From positions 1 through 39,217 of the IMG/VR virus record IMGVR_UViG_3300045005_000291: a DNA stretch of 39,217 nucleotides; one strand, given 5' to 3'. The stretch is from a virus. Positions 30,461 to 38,255 of the stretch are shown here, one piece after another. The first letter of the stretch is position 1. Each line of letters opens with the position of its first letter. The translations under genes were made by a program, and so were the position numbers. The notes beneath the pieces are model-generated. The model saw only the letters and a list, made by a program, of their open reading frames with translations, was not told where the DNA came from and searched no databases.

Positions 30461-31036
30461 TTACCTGAGCAGGCGCAGGGCCAGCAGCATCAGTACGAAG
30501 CCACCCAGCCCGGGCCATGCGGGGGCCTGGGTGTGGGGTGCCAGGGCGAGGCCACCCATGCCCAGGGTGGCCAGGGTGGCGGCCAGGATGAGCTGGCGGC
30601 AGGTGGCGGCGTGGCTGCCGGGCACCGGCTGCCGTAGCCAGCGATGTATGGCGAGGTAGAGGCCGTACAGGATGCTGCCGGCCAGCAGGGCCAGCAGCGT
30701 GGCGGCGAGCTGGTGGTGCGCGGGGGGTATGCCCAGCAGGCCGCTGAGGCTATAGCCGGCAGCCAGCAGGATGAGGCAGGCGAGCAGGAGCAGGATGCCC
30801 TGCGACTGGCGCTGTTGTTGCAGGGCATGGCTGGTGCAGTGATGGCATTGCGGCATGTGGGCGCGAACCAGGCGCTGCTCGCACACGGGGCATGGCACCA
30901 CGTCCAGCTGGGGTGGCTGGCTTAGGGTCAGGCCGTTGACCTGGTGTACTTCGACGTAGTTACCCAGGGCAATGCGGTGGTGATGGCCGCTTACGTCGGC
31001 GTGCGGCGCTTTATGGCTTTTGCTGTGCGTCTCCAT
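30461..31036 (-). CDS. Zinc-ribbon four-helix membrane protein behind the repressor
   Basis: A 191-residue protein most likely starting METHSKSHKAP, overlapping the repressor end by 26 bases. The N-terminal part has VSGHHHRIALGNYVEVH, then a likely zinc ribbon CPVC..CHHC (about residues 49-68). Four hydrophobic segments follow (ILLLLACLILLAAGYSLSGL, QLAATLLALLAGSILYGLYL, LILAATLATLGMGGLALA, GLGGFVLMLLALRLL). It is expressed with the repressor and therefore probably in the lysogen, consistent with a superinfection-exclusion or sensor role. No family recognised. The VSG..R(I/V)..Y.E.H string echoes the repressor C-terminal part. Confidence 0.65.
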   Translation of the reverse strand: METHSKSHKAPHADVSGHHHRIALGNYVEVHQVNGLTLSQPPQLDVVPCPVCEQRLVRAHMPQCHHCTSHALQQQRQSQGILLLLACLILLAAGYSLSGLLGIPPAHHQLAATLLALLAGSILYGLYLAIHRWLRQPVPGSHAATCRQLILAATLATLGMGGLALAPHTQAPAWPGLGGFVLMLLALRLLR

Positions 31037-31466
31037 CTTGCTGTTTACCCTCATCGCTGGCGTGGTGTTCGTGGTAGTCACGCACACCGACGCGGTTGCC
31101 TGAACCGCTTACGACTACTGATTGGGGGGGGCTGGCTATGGCGGCGCCTGCGGCCAAGCCGGCTACGGTAGATGCTTTGACTGCAATGGGTGCGGCACGG
31201 AATAGCGCCAGCAGCTGTTGTTCGTCTGCGGTCAGGGCTGCCGATGAGCGCACCCCGGTAACCACGTACTGTGTGTCGAACCCCAGTGGTGCCAGTTTTT
31301 TCAATTTATCTGCCGGGATGGCGATTTCTCGTTCCCAACGGCCTACGGTTTTCACGGCTACTTCTGCTGCAGCGGCGATGACGGCCTGGCTTAGCCCCAG
31401 GCGGTCGCGCTCTTTCTGTAGCCAAAAACAGACTGATGTGTCTTTTGAATCTTGCATATCAGACAT
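31011..31466 (-). CDS. XRE-family prophage repressor (c-like)
   Basis: A 151-residue protein with an N-terminal helix-turn-helix (LQKERDRLGLSQAVIAAAAE, VAVKTVGRWEREIAIPADKL). A linker follows, with YVVTGVR and DEQQLLALFRAAPIAVKAST, as in BcepMu-type lysogenic repressors. The C-terminal part has VVVSGSGNRVGVRDYHEHH, an N-x-V-x-x-RDY type motif. It faces the early arm across 91 bases. It is expected to repress early transcription and to be the switch between lysogeny and transposition. Confidence 0.85.
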   Translation of the reverse strand: MSDMQDSKDTSVCFWLQKERDRLGLSQAVIAAAAEVAVKTVGRWEREIAIPADKLKKLAPLGFDTQYVVTGVRSSAALTADEQQLLALFRAAPIAVKASTVAGLAAGAAIASPPQSVVVSGSGNRVGVRDYHEHHASDEGKQQDGDAQQKP

Positions 31467-31557
31467 ATGTGTCCCATAATCACTTCAACAAATCGCCAAC
31501 ATCATTCACACAGCCTACCCCGCCAGGTGGCTGCGAAAACACGAAGGAGCCACTGAG

Positions 31558-31749
31558 ATGACCCCTGCGCAAGTGAAGGCCCAGTTCCGCCGCGAGGGTA
31601 AGACCTTTACCCAGTTTGCAGAAGAACACGGCTATACCCGCAACGCTGTGTACCGCGTGCTGAACGGTTTCGACAAGGGCCACTACGGCAAAGCGCACGA
31701 GATTGCCGTGAAGCTTGGCCTGAAGCCTGAGCAGCAGCACGCGGCATGA
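31558..31749 (+). CDS. Small Ner/Cro-like DNA-binding protein
   Basis: A 63-residue protein, first gene of the early arm: FTQFAEEHGYTRNAVYRVLNG, then KGHYGKAHEIAVKLGLKP. The helix-turn-helix pattern matches small Ner/Cro-type proteins of transposable phages that shut off repressor transcription. Ribosome site GAAGGAG precedes the ATG; a GTGGCT/AGCCAC inverted repeat brackets it. Confidence 0.8.
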   Translation: MTPAQVKAQFRREGKTFTQFAEEHGYTRNAVYRVLNGFDKGHYGKAHEIAVKLGLKPEQQHAA

Positions 31750-31798
31750 AACGCACGATGGCTGTTTCATGCCCGCCGGCTGGGTGGCGTGCGGGTGT

Positions 31799-32095
31799 TC
31801 AGTGGCCGGATGGGTCCTTGTCCGCTTGGCCCTGGTATAGCGCTGTAACTACCCGTGCCTCTGTCCAGGCCGGCAGCGACGCGGCAATGGTGGCCGCCAT
31901 AGCGGCCATGCCAGATGCGCTTTGCTGCATCTGGGGGATGGTGTTATCCAGCTGCCCCGCTAGCAGATGCATTTCACGCGTCAGGTCCGGGGCATCAATG
32001 ATGCCTTTGACGTGTAACTGCCGGATGAGCAGGCCCAGGGTACGAAAGAGTGCATCGTCGCGCCCGGCTAGCAGGCTGGCATCTTGTTCATTCAT
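31799..32095 (-). CDS. Conserved-looking hypothetical protein, antisense in the early arm
   Basis: A 98-residue protein from MNEQDASLLAGRDD, with AGGTG seven bases before the ATG. It has helical segments (LFRTLGLLIRQLHVKGIIDA, MHLLAGQLDNTIPQMQQSA). It lies against the early transcript and shares a 109-base regulatory gap with the gene at 32205. Function unknown; its opposite direction suggests lysogen-phase expression. Confidence 0.65.
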   Translation of the reverse strand: MNEQDASLLAGRDDALFRTLGLLIRQLHVKGIIDAPDLTREMHLLAGQLDNTIPQMQQSASGMAAMAATIAASLPAWTEARVVTALYQGQADKDPSGH

Positions 32096-32110
32096 TGATA
32101 ACACCTGTTT

Positions 32111-32164
32111 GCAGATTATCTGCTTTTCATTCTATGGGCGGCAAATGGTTTGCATAGATGCAAA
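32111..32164. promoter_or_regulatory. Cluster of palindromic operator-like sites
   Basis: Within the divergent gap 32096-32204: perfect palindrome GCAGAT-T-ATCTGC (32111-32123), and the interlocking arms GCAAA-TGG-TTTGC (32141-32153) and TTTGCAT-AG-ATGCAAA (32149-32164). TTTGC therefore pairs with either neighbour. Likely binding sites for one of the small HTH regulators encoded on either side. Confidence 0.6.
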
Positions 32165-32204
32165 ACGGGAATTTGTTTGGAGCCTATCGAAATGAGGCAC
32201 TCCA

Positions 32205-32684
32205 ATGACTAAGCGCAATTGGAAGCGCATGCGGCCGCATAGCCTGCGCCACGCGCTGGAACTGTGTAAGGACTACGCACGCGAGCGCCATAACCTGTCT
32301 GTGGAGCGCATTGCCGAGCTGATGGGGCTGACGGACCACTGGACGCTCTACAAGTGGTTTCAGACCGGGCGTATGCCTACCAACCTGATTCGCCCTTACG
32401 AGACGGCGTGTGGCATTGACTTTGTCACCCGCTGGCTGGCGGCCAGCAGCGGCCGCTTGCTGATCGACATGCCCAGCGGTCGTAACACCACCGCCCAGGA
32501 CATGCAGGTGTTACAGGGTGTGCTGAACGATACGGTGGGCCAGCTGTTGCAGTTTTACGCGGGCAAGACCAGGGAGGCGGACACACTGGCTGCTATCCAG
32601 CAGGCGATGGAGGGCTTGGCCTGGCATCGCGGCAATGTCGAGAAGCACTTGCAACCCGAGCTGGAGCTGGGAGCACACGAATGA
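32205..32684 (+). CDS. HTH phage regulatory protein
   Basis: A 159-residue protein with an N-terminal helix-turn-helix (LSVERIAELMGLTDHWTLYK, WFQTGRMPTNLI), then CGIDFVTRWLAASSGRLLIDMP and a helical tail. Regulators of this size and pattern are found in the early region of BcepMu-type phages. It directly follows the palindrome cluster and is ATGA-coupled to the next gene. Confidence 0.75.
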   Translation: MTKRNWKRMRPHSLRHALELCKDYARERHNLSVERIAELMGLTDHWTLYKWFQTGRMPTNLIRPYETACGIDFVTRWLAASSGRLLIDMPSGRNTTAQDMQVLQGVLNDTVGQLLQFYAGKTREADTLAAIQQAMEGLAWHRGNVEKHLQPELELGAHE

Positions 32685-32989
32685 GCATGCCGAACCACAC
32701 CGCTAAAAGTGCCGAGAAAGTGCTGGAGGTATTGACGGTACTACTGGGCCACTTTGCCTATGGCCTGACGCCGGGCGAGCTGGCGCGGGCTACCGGGCTG
32801 TCGCCGTCCAACATTACCCGCTACGTGGCCACGCTGGAGGAGAAAGGCTTTGCCGAGCGCATACCCGAGACGGGCCGGATTCGGCCTTCGGTGAAGTTTG
32901 CTGCCCACGCTATCGGGATTCTGCGCAGTGTGGAAAACGCCCGTAGCCGGCTGGATGAATTGAGTACCCGCCTGAGTACGACACGATAA
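32681..32989 (+). CDS. IclR-type winged-helix DNA-binding protein
   Basis: A 102-residue protein with an IclR-like N-terminal winged helix: KSAEKVLEVLTVLLGHFAYG, LTPGELARATGLSPSNITRYV, ATLEEKGFAERI. There is no effector-binding domain, so it is only the DNA-binding half of an IclR regulator. Common in BcepMu-type early regions. ATGA overlap with the preceding gene. Confidence 0.85.
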   Translation: MSMPNHTAKSAEKVLEVLTVLLGHFAYGLTPGELARATGLSPSNITRYVATLEEKGFAERIPETGRIRPSVKFAAHAIGILRSVENARSRLDELSTRLSTTR

Positions 32990-32998
32990 GGAGCACAT

Positions 32999-33931
32999 AT
33001 GGCACGCACCGCGCACACAACCCTTCCGCCTGGCACACAAGCGGTGGCTTTGCCACCGGATGTGGTAACGGCAAGCTCGCTGATGGCAGCACACTCGGCG
33101 GTGATTGCCGAGCAGTTTGGCGATGGTTTGCCTTATGACCGCACACGTGTGGTGAACGAAGCACGCTTTTATATGGCGCAGAGTGCGGAGGCACTGCTGG
33201 AGGCCGGTAAGCGGCTGATCTTGCTGAAAGAGAACGAGCCACATGGCGAGTTTGAAGGGGTGGTGCGTGAGCAGCTGGGCCTGCCGGCGCGTACGGCGCA
33301 ACGGATGATGGCGGCCTCGCTGAAGTACCTGTCGCCTGCGCTGCAGGCAAAAGCGCCAGCGCTGGCGCTTTTGGGCAAGACCAAGTTGTTCGAGCTGATG
33401 ACGGAGGGCGACGAGGAGCTGGCGGCGCTGGCGGATGGCGGCACGGTGGCGGGCATGACGCTGGACGATATCGACCGCATGACTAGCCGTGAGCTGAAAA
33501 TGGCCCTGCGCGAAGCACGCGGCAACGCCGAGGCGCAAAGCCGGCTGCTGGCGGACAAGAACACCAAGATTGACGAACTGGCCGCCAAGCTCACCACGCG
33601 CAAGACCCATGTCAAGACTCCGCCGCCGGATGTGGAGGGTGAGGCGATGCGCAAGGAGGCCAGTGCGTTTGCCTTTGAGGCGGAGTCGGTGGTGCGCGGC
33701 AAGCTGCGCGCCGCTTTCCAGGCCCTGACCGAGCACACCGAGAAGCATGGCATGCCGCACGACGATTTCATGGCGGGTCTGCTGGGCCAGATGGCACTGG
33801 CGGTGCGCCAGCTGCGCAGCGAATTTGGCGTGAAGGATGCGCCGGATGGCGAAGAGGTGCCGGACTGGCTGCGTGAGGCGGGCCCGCAGCGGGTACTGGA
33901 CGCGGCCCCGGCCGGCCTGGGCGGGGTGTAG
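32999..33931 (+). CDS. DUF3102 family protein
   Basis: A 310-residue protein with a DUF3102-type segment (about 58-110: ARFYMAQSAEALLEAGKRLI, LLKENEPHGEFEG, GLPARTAQRMMAASLKYL). A long helical middle follows, with NAEAQSRLLADKNTKIDELA. AAGGAG precedes the start. Such proteins recur before transposase A in BcepMu-type phages; role unknown, possibly DNA-binding or transposition accessory. Confidence 0.85.
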   Translation: MARTAHTTLPPGTQAVALPPDVVTASSLMAAHSAVIAEQFGDGLPYDRTRVVNEARFYMAQSAEALLEAGKRLILLKENEPHGEFEGVVREQLGLPARTAQRMMAASLKYLSPALQAKAPALALLGKTKLFELMTEGDEELAALADGGTVAGMTLDDIDRMTSRELKMALREARGNAEAQSRLLADKNTKIDELAAKLTTRKTHVKTPPPDVEGEAMRKEASAFAFEAESVVRGKLRAAFQALTEHTEKHGMPHDDFMAGLLGQMALAVRQLRSEFGVKDAPDGEEVPDWLREAGPQRVLDAAPAGLGGV

Positions 33932-33934
33932 AGG

Positions 33935-35722
33935 ATGGGCGCCGTACTGACCGAACGATTGGTGGCCGTGGCTCACGCCGCCCGCATTGCCGGGCACGGC
34001 GGCAAAGGGGCTGTCTACGATGCCGCGTGCCGTGAGCTGTGCCTGTCGCGGGCCTCGCTGCTGAAGAAGATCAAGGAGGTCTCCGTGACCCCGCCGCGCA
34101 AACGCCGCTGCGATGCCGGGCAAAGTGCCTTGACACGAGACGAGGCCATGCTGATCTCCGCGCTACTGATGGCGTCCACCCGGAAGAACGGCAAGCGCCT
34201 GTACTCGGTGGGTGATGCCATTGAAACCCTGCGCGCCAACGGCATGATCCGCGCCGAGTGCCTGGACAAGGAGAGCGGCGAGCTGCGCCTGCTGTCCGAG
34301 AGCACCATCATCCGCGCCCTGCGCTCTTACGGCCTGCACCCGGATCAACTGATGGCACCGGCACCGGTCACCGAGCTGGCCAGCCGGCACCCGAACCATG
34401 TCTGGCAGATCGACGCCAGCTTGTGCGTGCTCTACTACCTGAAGCCCTCGGCTGACCGCCGAGCGAATGGCCTGCGGGTGATGGACCATGCCGAGTTCTA
34501 CAAGAACAAGCCCCGGAATCTGGCACGCATTGCGAATGACCGGGTGTGGAGCTACGAGATTACCGACCATGCAAGCGGCTGGATTTACGTCGAGTACGTG
34601 ATGGGCGCCGAGTCGGGTGAGAACCTGTGCTCGGTACTGATCAATGCCATGCAGGCGCGCGGTGGTGCTGACTTGATGCACGGAGTGCCGCTGATCCTGA
34701 ATATGGACCCTGGCTCGGCTAACACGGCATCGATGACACAGAACCTGTGCCGGGCTTTGGGCATACAGATGATGGTGCACAAGGTGGGCAATGCGCGCGC
34801 CACCGGGCAGGTGGAGAACGCCCGCAACATCATCGAGCGCAAGCTGGAGCCGGGTCTCAGGTTTCAGCCGGTCAACAGCCTGGACGAACTTAACGCACTG
34901 GCCAAGAAATGGCGCAGCCATTTCAACGCGACGGCCGTGCATGGCCGCCACGGCAGGACCCGCAGCCAGGTGTGGATGTCAATTCTGGCCAGCCAGCTGA
35001 TACAGGCGCCCTCGGTCGAAGTGTGCCGCGAACTGGCGGTGGCTAGCCCGGAAAGCCGCAAGGTATCGCCGAAGCTGCGCGTGTCCTTCCAGGGCCGCGA
35101 GTACGACGTGTCGACTGTGCCGGGGGTGATGGTGGGCGAGAAGCTGATGATTACCCGCAACCCTTGGCGGCAGGACGCTGCCCAGGTGGTGCTGGTGGGC
35201 GAGGATGGCCGCGAGGTGTGCCATGTGGTGAGCGAGGTGGTGAAGAACGAGTACGGCTTTGCCGGGACGGCCGCCACCATCGGCGAAGCGTTCAAGCGCC
35301 ACGCAGACACCCCGGCACAGAAAGCCATCAAAGACATCGAGCAGCTCGTTACCGGCACGGACAGCCTGGCGGCAGCCGAGGCCGCGCGCAAGGCGAAGGC
35401 GCTGCCGTTCGGTGGTCGACTCGACCCCTACAAGCACATCGACGAGGCCGAGCTGCCGACCTGGCTGCCGCGTCGCGGTACCGCCCACGATCTGGCCGCG
35501 CCCAAGGTCGAGTTTCCGCCGCTCTCGCACATTGAAGCAGCCAAGCAAATCAAGCCGATGGTCGCGGCCGCAGGTGGTGAATGGACGGCGGATCACTTCC
35601 AGTGGTTAGCCCAGCGCTTTCCGGCCGGCGTACCCCAAGACCAGCTGGACGCCATTGTGATGCAGCTGACCTGCCGTGCCGAGGGGGCGATGCCGCCCGG
35701 CGCGCTGGCACAAACCGGCTGA
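33935..35722 (+). CDS. DDE transposase A
   Basis: A 595-residue Mu A-type transposase with an rve catalytic core. Catalytic triad by position: D160 (HVWQIDASL), D258 (LILNMDPGSAN) and E294 (ATGQVENARNIIE), with the 35-residue spacing of DDE enzymes between the last two. Residues 1-130 are the DNA-binding region and the C-terminal part after about 375 contains a beta-barrel-like VSPKLRVSFQGREYDVS segment. It joins phage ends to target DNA for integration and replicative transposition. Confidence 0.95.
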   Translation: MGAVLTERLVAVAHAARIAGHGGKGAVYDAACRELCLSRASLLKKIKEVSVTPPRKRRCDAGQSALTRDEAMLISALLMASTRKNGKRLYSVGDAIETLRANGMIRAECLDKESGELRLLSESTIIRALRSYGLHPDQLMAPAPVTELASRHPNHVWQIDASLCVLYYLKPSADRRANGLRVMDHAEFYKNKPRNLARIANDRVWSYEITDHASGWIYVEYVMGAESGENLCSVLINAMQARGGADLMHGVPLILNMDPGSANTASMTQNLCRALGIQMMVHKVGNARATGQVENARNIIERKLEPGLRFQPVNSLDELNALAKKWRSHFNATAVHGRHGRTRSQVWMSILASQLIQAPSVEVCRELAVASPESRKVSPKLRVSFQGREYDVSTVPGVMVGEKLMITRNPWRQDAAQVVLVGEDGREVCHVVSEVVKNEYGFAGTAATIGEAFKRHADTPAQKAIKDIEQLVTGTDSLAAAEAARKAKALPFGGRLDPYKHIDEAELPTWLPRRGTAHDLAAPKVEFPPLSHIEAAKQIKPMVAAAGGEWTADHFQWLAQRFPAGVPQDQLDAIVMQLTCRAEGAMPPGALAQTG

Positions 35723-35743
35723 AACCGGTGTAAGGAGCCCGCG

Positions 35744-36964
35744 ATGTTGAAGCTGAAATATGTATTGCAGAAGGTTGGCCGCAAGCAGGCCGACCTGGCC
35801 GGACACCTGGGTCTGTCACAAGCTGCGGTGGCCCAGATGGTGAATCACGGTGAATGGCCGAAAAGCCTGGATGAACTGGATTTGCAGGAAAGCATTCTGG
35901 TTTATCTGGAAAAGCATGGCGCTAGTGAGGCCGATGTGGCTAGTGCCTTCAAAAAGGTGAGCGAGCCGCGCGATGTCTTGGCGGATAAGGCGGCCCGCTC
36001 GGTCTCCCCACTGAAAACAGGCAGTAAAACCACCACCGAATCCAACCAGGAGGACGCCATGCTACTGCGCAAACAGACCCTTTATCCAGCCACCCGCAAA
36101 CATTTCAACCTGTTCCGCGACCCGTTCTCGGATGACGCCATCCAGTCGCACGAGGATATGTACGTTAGCCCCGACATTCGCTATGTGCGCGAGGCCATGC
36201 TGCAGACCGCCAAACACGGCGGCTTGCTGGCGGTGGTGGCCGAGTCTGGCGCCGGCAAGACCACGCTGCTGCGCGATCTGGAGGACCGTGTGCTGCGCGA
36301 GACCCAGCCGGTGCTGCTGATCAAGCCTTATGTGCTGGCAATGGAGGATAGTGACCAGAAGGGCAAGACGCTGAAGGCCACCCACATCGCCGAGGCGATC
36401 ATGGCCGCCGTGGCCCCGCTGGAGAAGCCGAAGAGCAGCCCGGAGGCGCGCTTTGCCCAACTGCACAAGGCATTGAAGGAAAGCCATGCTGCCGGCTACC
36501 GCCATTGCCTGGTGATTGACGAGGCGCACGCGCTGCCGATCCCGACTATCAAGCACCTGAAGCGCTTTTTCGAACTGGAGCTGGGCTTCAAGAAGCTGCT
36601 GGCCATCATCTTGATCGGCCAGCCGGAGCTGAAAACCAAGCTGTCCGAGCGCGACGCTGCCGTGCGCGAAGTGGTGCAGCGCTGCGAGATGGTGGAGCTA
36701 GCCCCGCTCGAGGGCGGCCGCCTGGATGAATACCTGAAGTTCAAGTTCGAGCGCCTGAGCAAGCAGGTGGGCGAAGTGATCGACGCCAGCGGCATCGACG
36801 CCTTGCGCGCCAAGCTGACCCTGACCTCTCCACGCCGCGACCGGCCGGAGACGGTGTCGCTGCTGTACCCGCTGGCGGTGGGCAACCTGCTGACTGCCTG
36901 CATGAATCTGGCGGCCGAGGTGGGCGTGCCGGTGGTGAACGCTGATGTTGTGAAGGGGGTGTGA
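35744..36964 (+). CDS. AAA+ transposition protein B (ExeA-like) with N-terminal HTH
   Basis: A 406-residue protein. Residues 1-60 form an XRE-like helix-turn-helix (KQADLAGHLGLSQAAVAQMV), residues 70-105 a linker, and 106-400 an ExeA/GspA-type AAA+ ATPase. Its Walker A AESGAGKTTLL lies at about 166-176, its Walker B CLVIDEAHALP at about 255-265, and LAIILIGQPELKTKL resembles a sensor. B selects target DNA, activates A and gives target immunity. AAGGAG precedes the first ATG; a second strong internal start lies at codon 106. Confidence 0.93.
   Translation: MLKLKYVLQKVGRKQADLAGHLGLSQAAVAQMVNHGEWPKSLDELDLQESILVYLEKHGASEADVASAFKKVSEPRDVLADKAARSVSPLKTGSKTTTESNQEDAMLLRKQTLYPATRKHFNLFRDPFSDDAIQSHEDMYVSPDIRYVREAMLQTAKHGGLLAVVAESGAGKTTLLRDLEDRVLRETQPVLLIKPYVLAMEDSDQKGKTLKATHIAEAIMAAVAPLEKPKSSPEARFAQLHKALKESHAAGYRHCLVIDEAHALPIPTIKHLKRFFELELGFKKLLAIILIGQPELKTKLSERDAAVREVVQRCEMVELAPLEGGRLDEYLKFKFERLSKQVGEVIDASGIDALRAKLTLTSPRRDRPETVSLLYPLAVGNLLTACMNLAAEVGVPVVNADVVKGV
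36059..36964 (+). CDS. Possible internal-start short form of B (ATPase only)
   Basis: In frame at codon 106 of B, an ATG at 36059 follows an AGGAGG site by six bases. It begins MLLRKQTLYPATRKHFNLF, which is where stand-alone ExeA-like phage ATPases usually begin. A second, 301-residue product lacking the HTH is likely, or the long form is a recent fusion of two once-separate genes. Confidence 0.5.
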   Translation: MLLRKQTLYPATRKHFNLFRDPFSDDAIQSHEDMYVSPDIRYVREAMLQTAKHGGLLAVVAESGAGKTTLLRDLEDRVLRETQPVLLIKPYVLAMEDSDQKGKTLKATHIAEAIMAAVAPLEKPKSSPEARFAQLHKALKESHAAGYRHCLVIDEAHALPIPTIKHLKRFFELELGFKKLLAIILIGQPELKTKLSERDAAVREVVQRCEMVELAPLEGGRLDEYLKFKFERLSKQVGEVIDASGIDALRAKLTLTSPRRDRPETVSLLYPLAVGNLLTACMNLAAEVGVPVVNADVVKGV

Positions 36965-36965
36965 C

Positions 36966-37274
36966 ATGGCGGCTGCGATGGCGGTGGCGCCACCTTGCCA
37001 GCCGATGAATGCCTTGATGCTGGCGGCGACGTTGAAAGCGGCTGCGGCGATTGAGGCCTTGAGCTTGAGCGGGTTTACGGTGATTGGCGTGGTGCTGGAT
37101 GCACCGTCCCGGCCGACTATCCGTATCCAGACTTGCAGCTTGTGCCAGCGGCTATTGCTGCGGGGCGAGGCGGTGTATTTCAGCTTTGGGCAGCGCGACC
37201 ATGTTGGCCCGTATCGCGAGGGGCAGTTTGCCCTGGGGGGCTGCCGGATTGTGTGGACCGAGTTTGGTCATTAA
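36966..37274 (+). CDS. Hypothetical early protein with CxxC motif
   Basis: A 102-residue protein: Ala-rich helix (about 15-35), then a beta-rich part with TIRIQTCSLCQRLLLRG and QFALGGCRIVWTEF. One CxxC and a later Cys hint at a metal site but a full zinc finger is not seen. AAGGGGG lies before the ATG, one base after the B stop. Function unknown. Confidence 0.75.
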   Translation: MAAAMAVAPPCQPMNALMLAATLKAAAAIEALSLSGFTVIGVVLDAPSRPTIRIQTCSLCQRLLLRGEAVYFSFGQRDHVGPYREGQFALGGCRIVWTEFGH

Positions 37275-37290
37275 CGGAAGGGAGATCGTT

Positions 37291-37542
37291 ATGGGTAAGC
37301 AGGGTAAGGATTATCGCGCTTTGCGTAGTGGCAAGGGACTGAACCAGTGTGATTTCTGGGCTCAGGTGGGGGTGACGCAGTCCGGTGGCAGCCGCTATGA
37401 GAGTGGCCGCAACGTGCCCAAGCCGGTGGCGGAGCTGGTTCGCCTGCACCACGAGCTGGGGATTGATACCCGCTTGATCACGCATGAGAACGTGGTGCGG
37501 ATTCTGGCGGTGCTGGAGCACAAGGTGACGGTGAGCCTTTAA
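37291..37542 (+). CDS. Small XRE-like HTH protein
   Basis: An 83-residue protein from MGKQGKDYRALRSGKGLNQ with GGAAGGGAG upstream. The segment FWAQVGVTQSGGSRYESGRN, then VPKPVAELVRL, is an XRE-type helix-turn-helix. Probably an early-phase regulator. Confidence 0.8.
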   Translation: MGKQGKDYRALRSGKGLNQCDFWAQVGVTQSGGSRYESGRNVPKPVAELVRLHHELGIDTRLITHENVVRILAVLEHKVTVSL

Positions 37543-37561
37543 CAGGATGGAGGAGCGCGTG

Positions 37562-38185
37562 ATGGGTGCGACCAAACAGGATGTACCGGCAGGCTACTGG
37601 AAAGACGCCAAGGGCTGCTTGATCCCGGAAAGCATGATCAAACCGATCGACAAAGAGCGCGACCGCCTGGTGAACGAACTGGTGGGCAAGGCGCGTGGCG
37701 TGACGGATGTGCTGGCCAGATTCAAGGCGGAAGCTTTTGGCGATATTGCGGCGTTTCTTGAGCTGTCGGCCGAGCAGTACGACGCCAAGCTGGGTGGCAA
37801 GAAAGGCAACCTGACGCTGTATAGCTTCGACGGCAAGTACCGTATCCAGCGCGCCATTCAGGATCGCATCGCATTCGACGAGCGCCTGCAGGCGGCACGG
37901 GTGCTGATTGATGAGTGCCTGGCGGACTGGACGGAGGGCGCCAGCCCGGAGCTGCAGGCTATCGTGAACCAGGCGTTCGACACGGATAAGGAGGGGCAAA
38001 TCAATACTGGCCGGGTGCTGTCGCTGCGCCGCCTGGCTATCCAGGATGAGCGCTGGCTGCGCGCGATGACGGCGATTGGCGAGGCCGTGCAGGTGGTGGG
38101 CAGCAAGTGCTATATCCGCGTGTACGAGCGCATTGGGGATACCGACCAGTACCAGCCGATTGCGCTGGATATTGCAGGGGTGTGA
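37562..38185 (+). CDS. DUF3164 family protein
   Basis: A 207-residue DUF3164 protein: GYWKDAKGCLIPESMIKPID, KERDRLVNELV, GKKGNLTLYSFDGKYRIQRA and LRRLAIQDERWLRAMTAI. The family recurs in Mu-like early regions with unknown function. The ATG at 37562 follows GAGGAG; an ATG five codons upstream has a poorer site. Confidence 0.9.
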   Translation: MGATKQDVPAGYWKDAKGCLIPESMIKPIDKERDRLVNELVGKARGVTDVLARFKAEAFGDIAAFLELSAEQYDAKLGGKKGNLTLYSFDGKYRIQRAIQDRIAFDERLQAARVLIDECLADWTEGASPELQAIVNQAFDTDKEGQINTGRVLSLRRLAIQDERWLRAMTAIGEAVQVVGSKCYIRVYERIGDTDQYQPIALDIAGV

Positions 38186-38255
38186 GGGGCGCAACGGTGC
38201 CCGTGCCGGGGCGGTTGGCCTGGCGCGGTGGCCGGGTGACGAGGAGCAGCCAGAT

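Noticed and set aside
30252-30518. - strand open frame of 88 codons in the spacer before NdpA
   Set aside because: Composition is random-like (His/Arg/Thr/Ala), no ribosome site, overlaps the end of the membrane protein gene.
31460-31471. ACATATGT / GACA-TATG-TGTC at the repressor start as an autoregulatory operator
   Set aside because: Too short and imperfect to claim, and part of it is the start codon context.
32741-34123. Long - strand open frame (460 codons) opposite the DUF3102 and IclR-like genes
   Set aside because: Antisense shadow; spans three real + strand genes and their junctions, with repetitive Arg/His/Gln composition.
38186-38255. Spacer before gp16 as a middle promoter
   Set aside because: GC-rich 70 bases with only a GAGGAG ribosome site; no promoter boxes or dyad could be supported.
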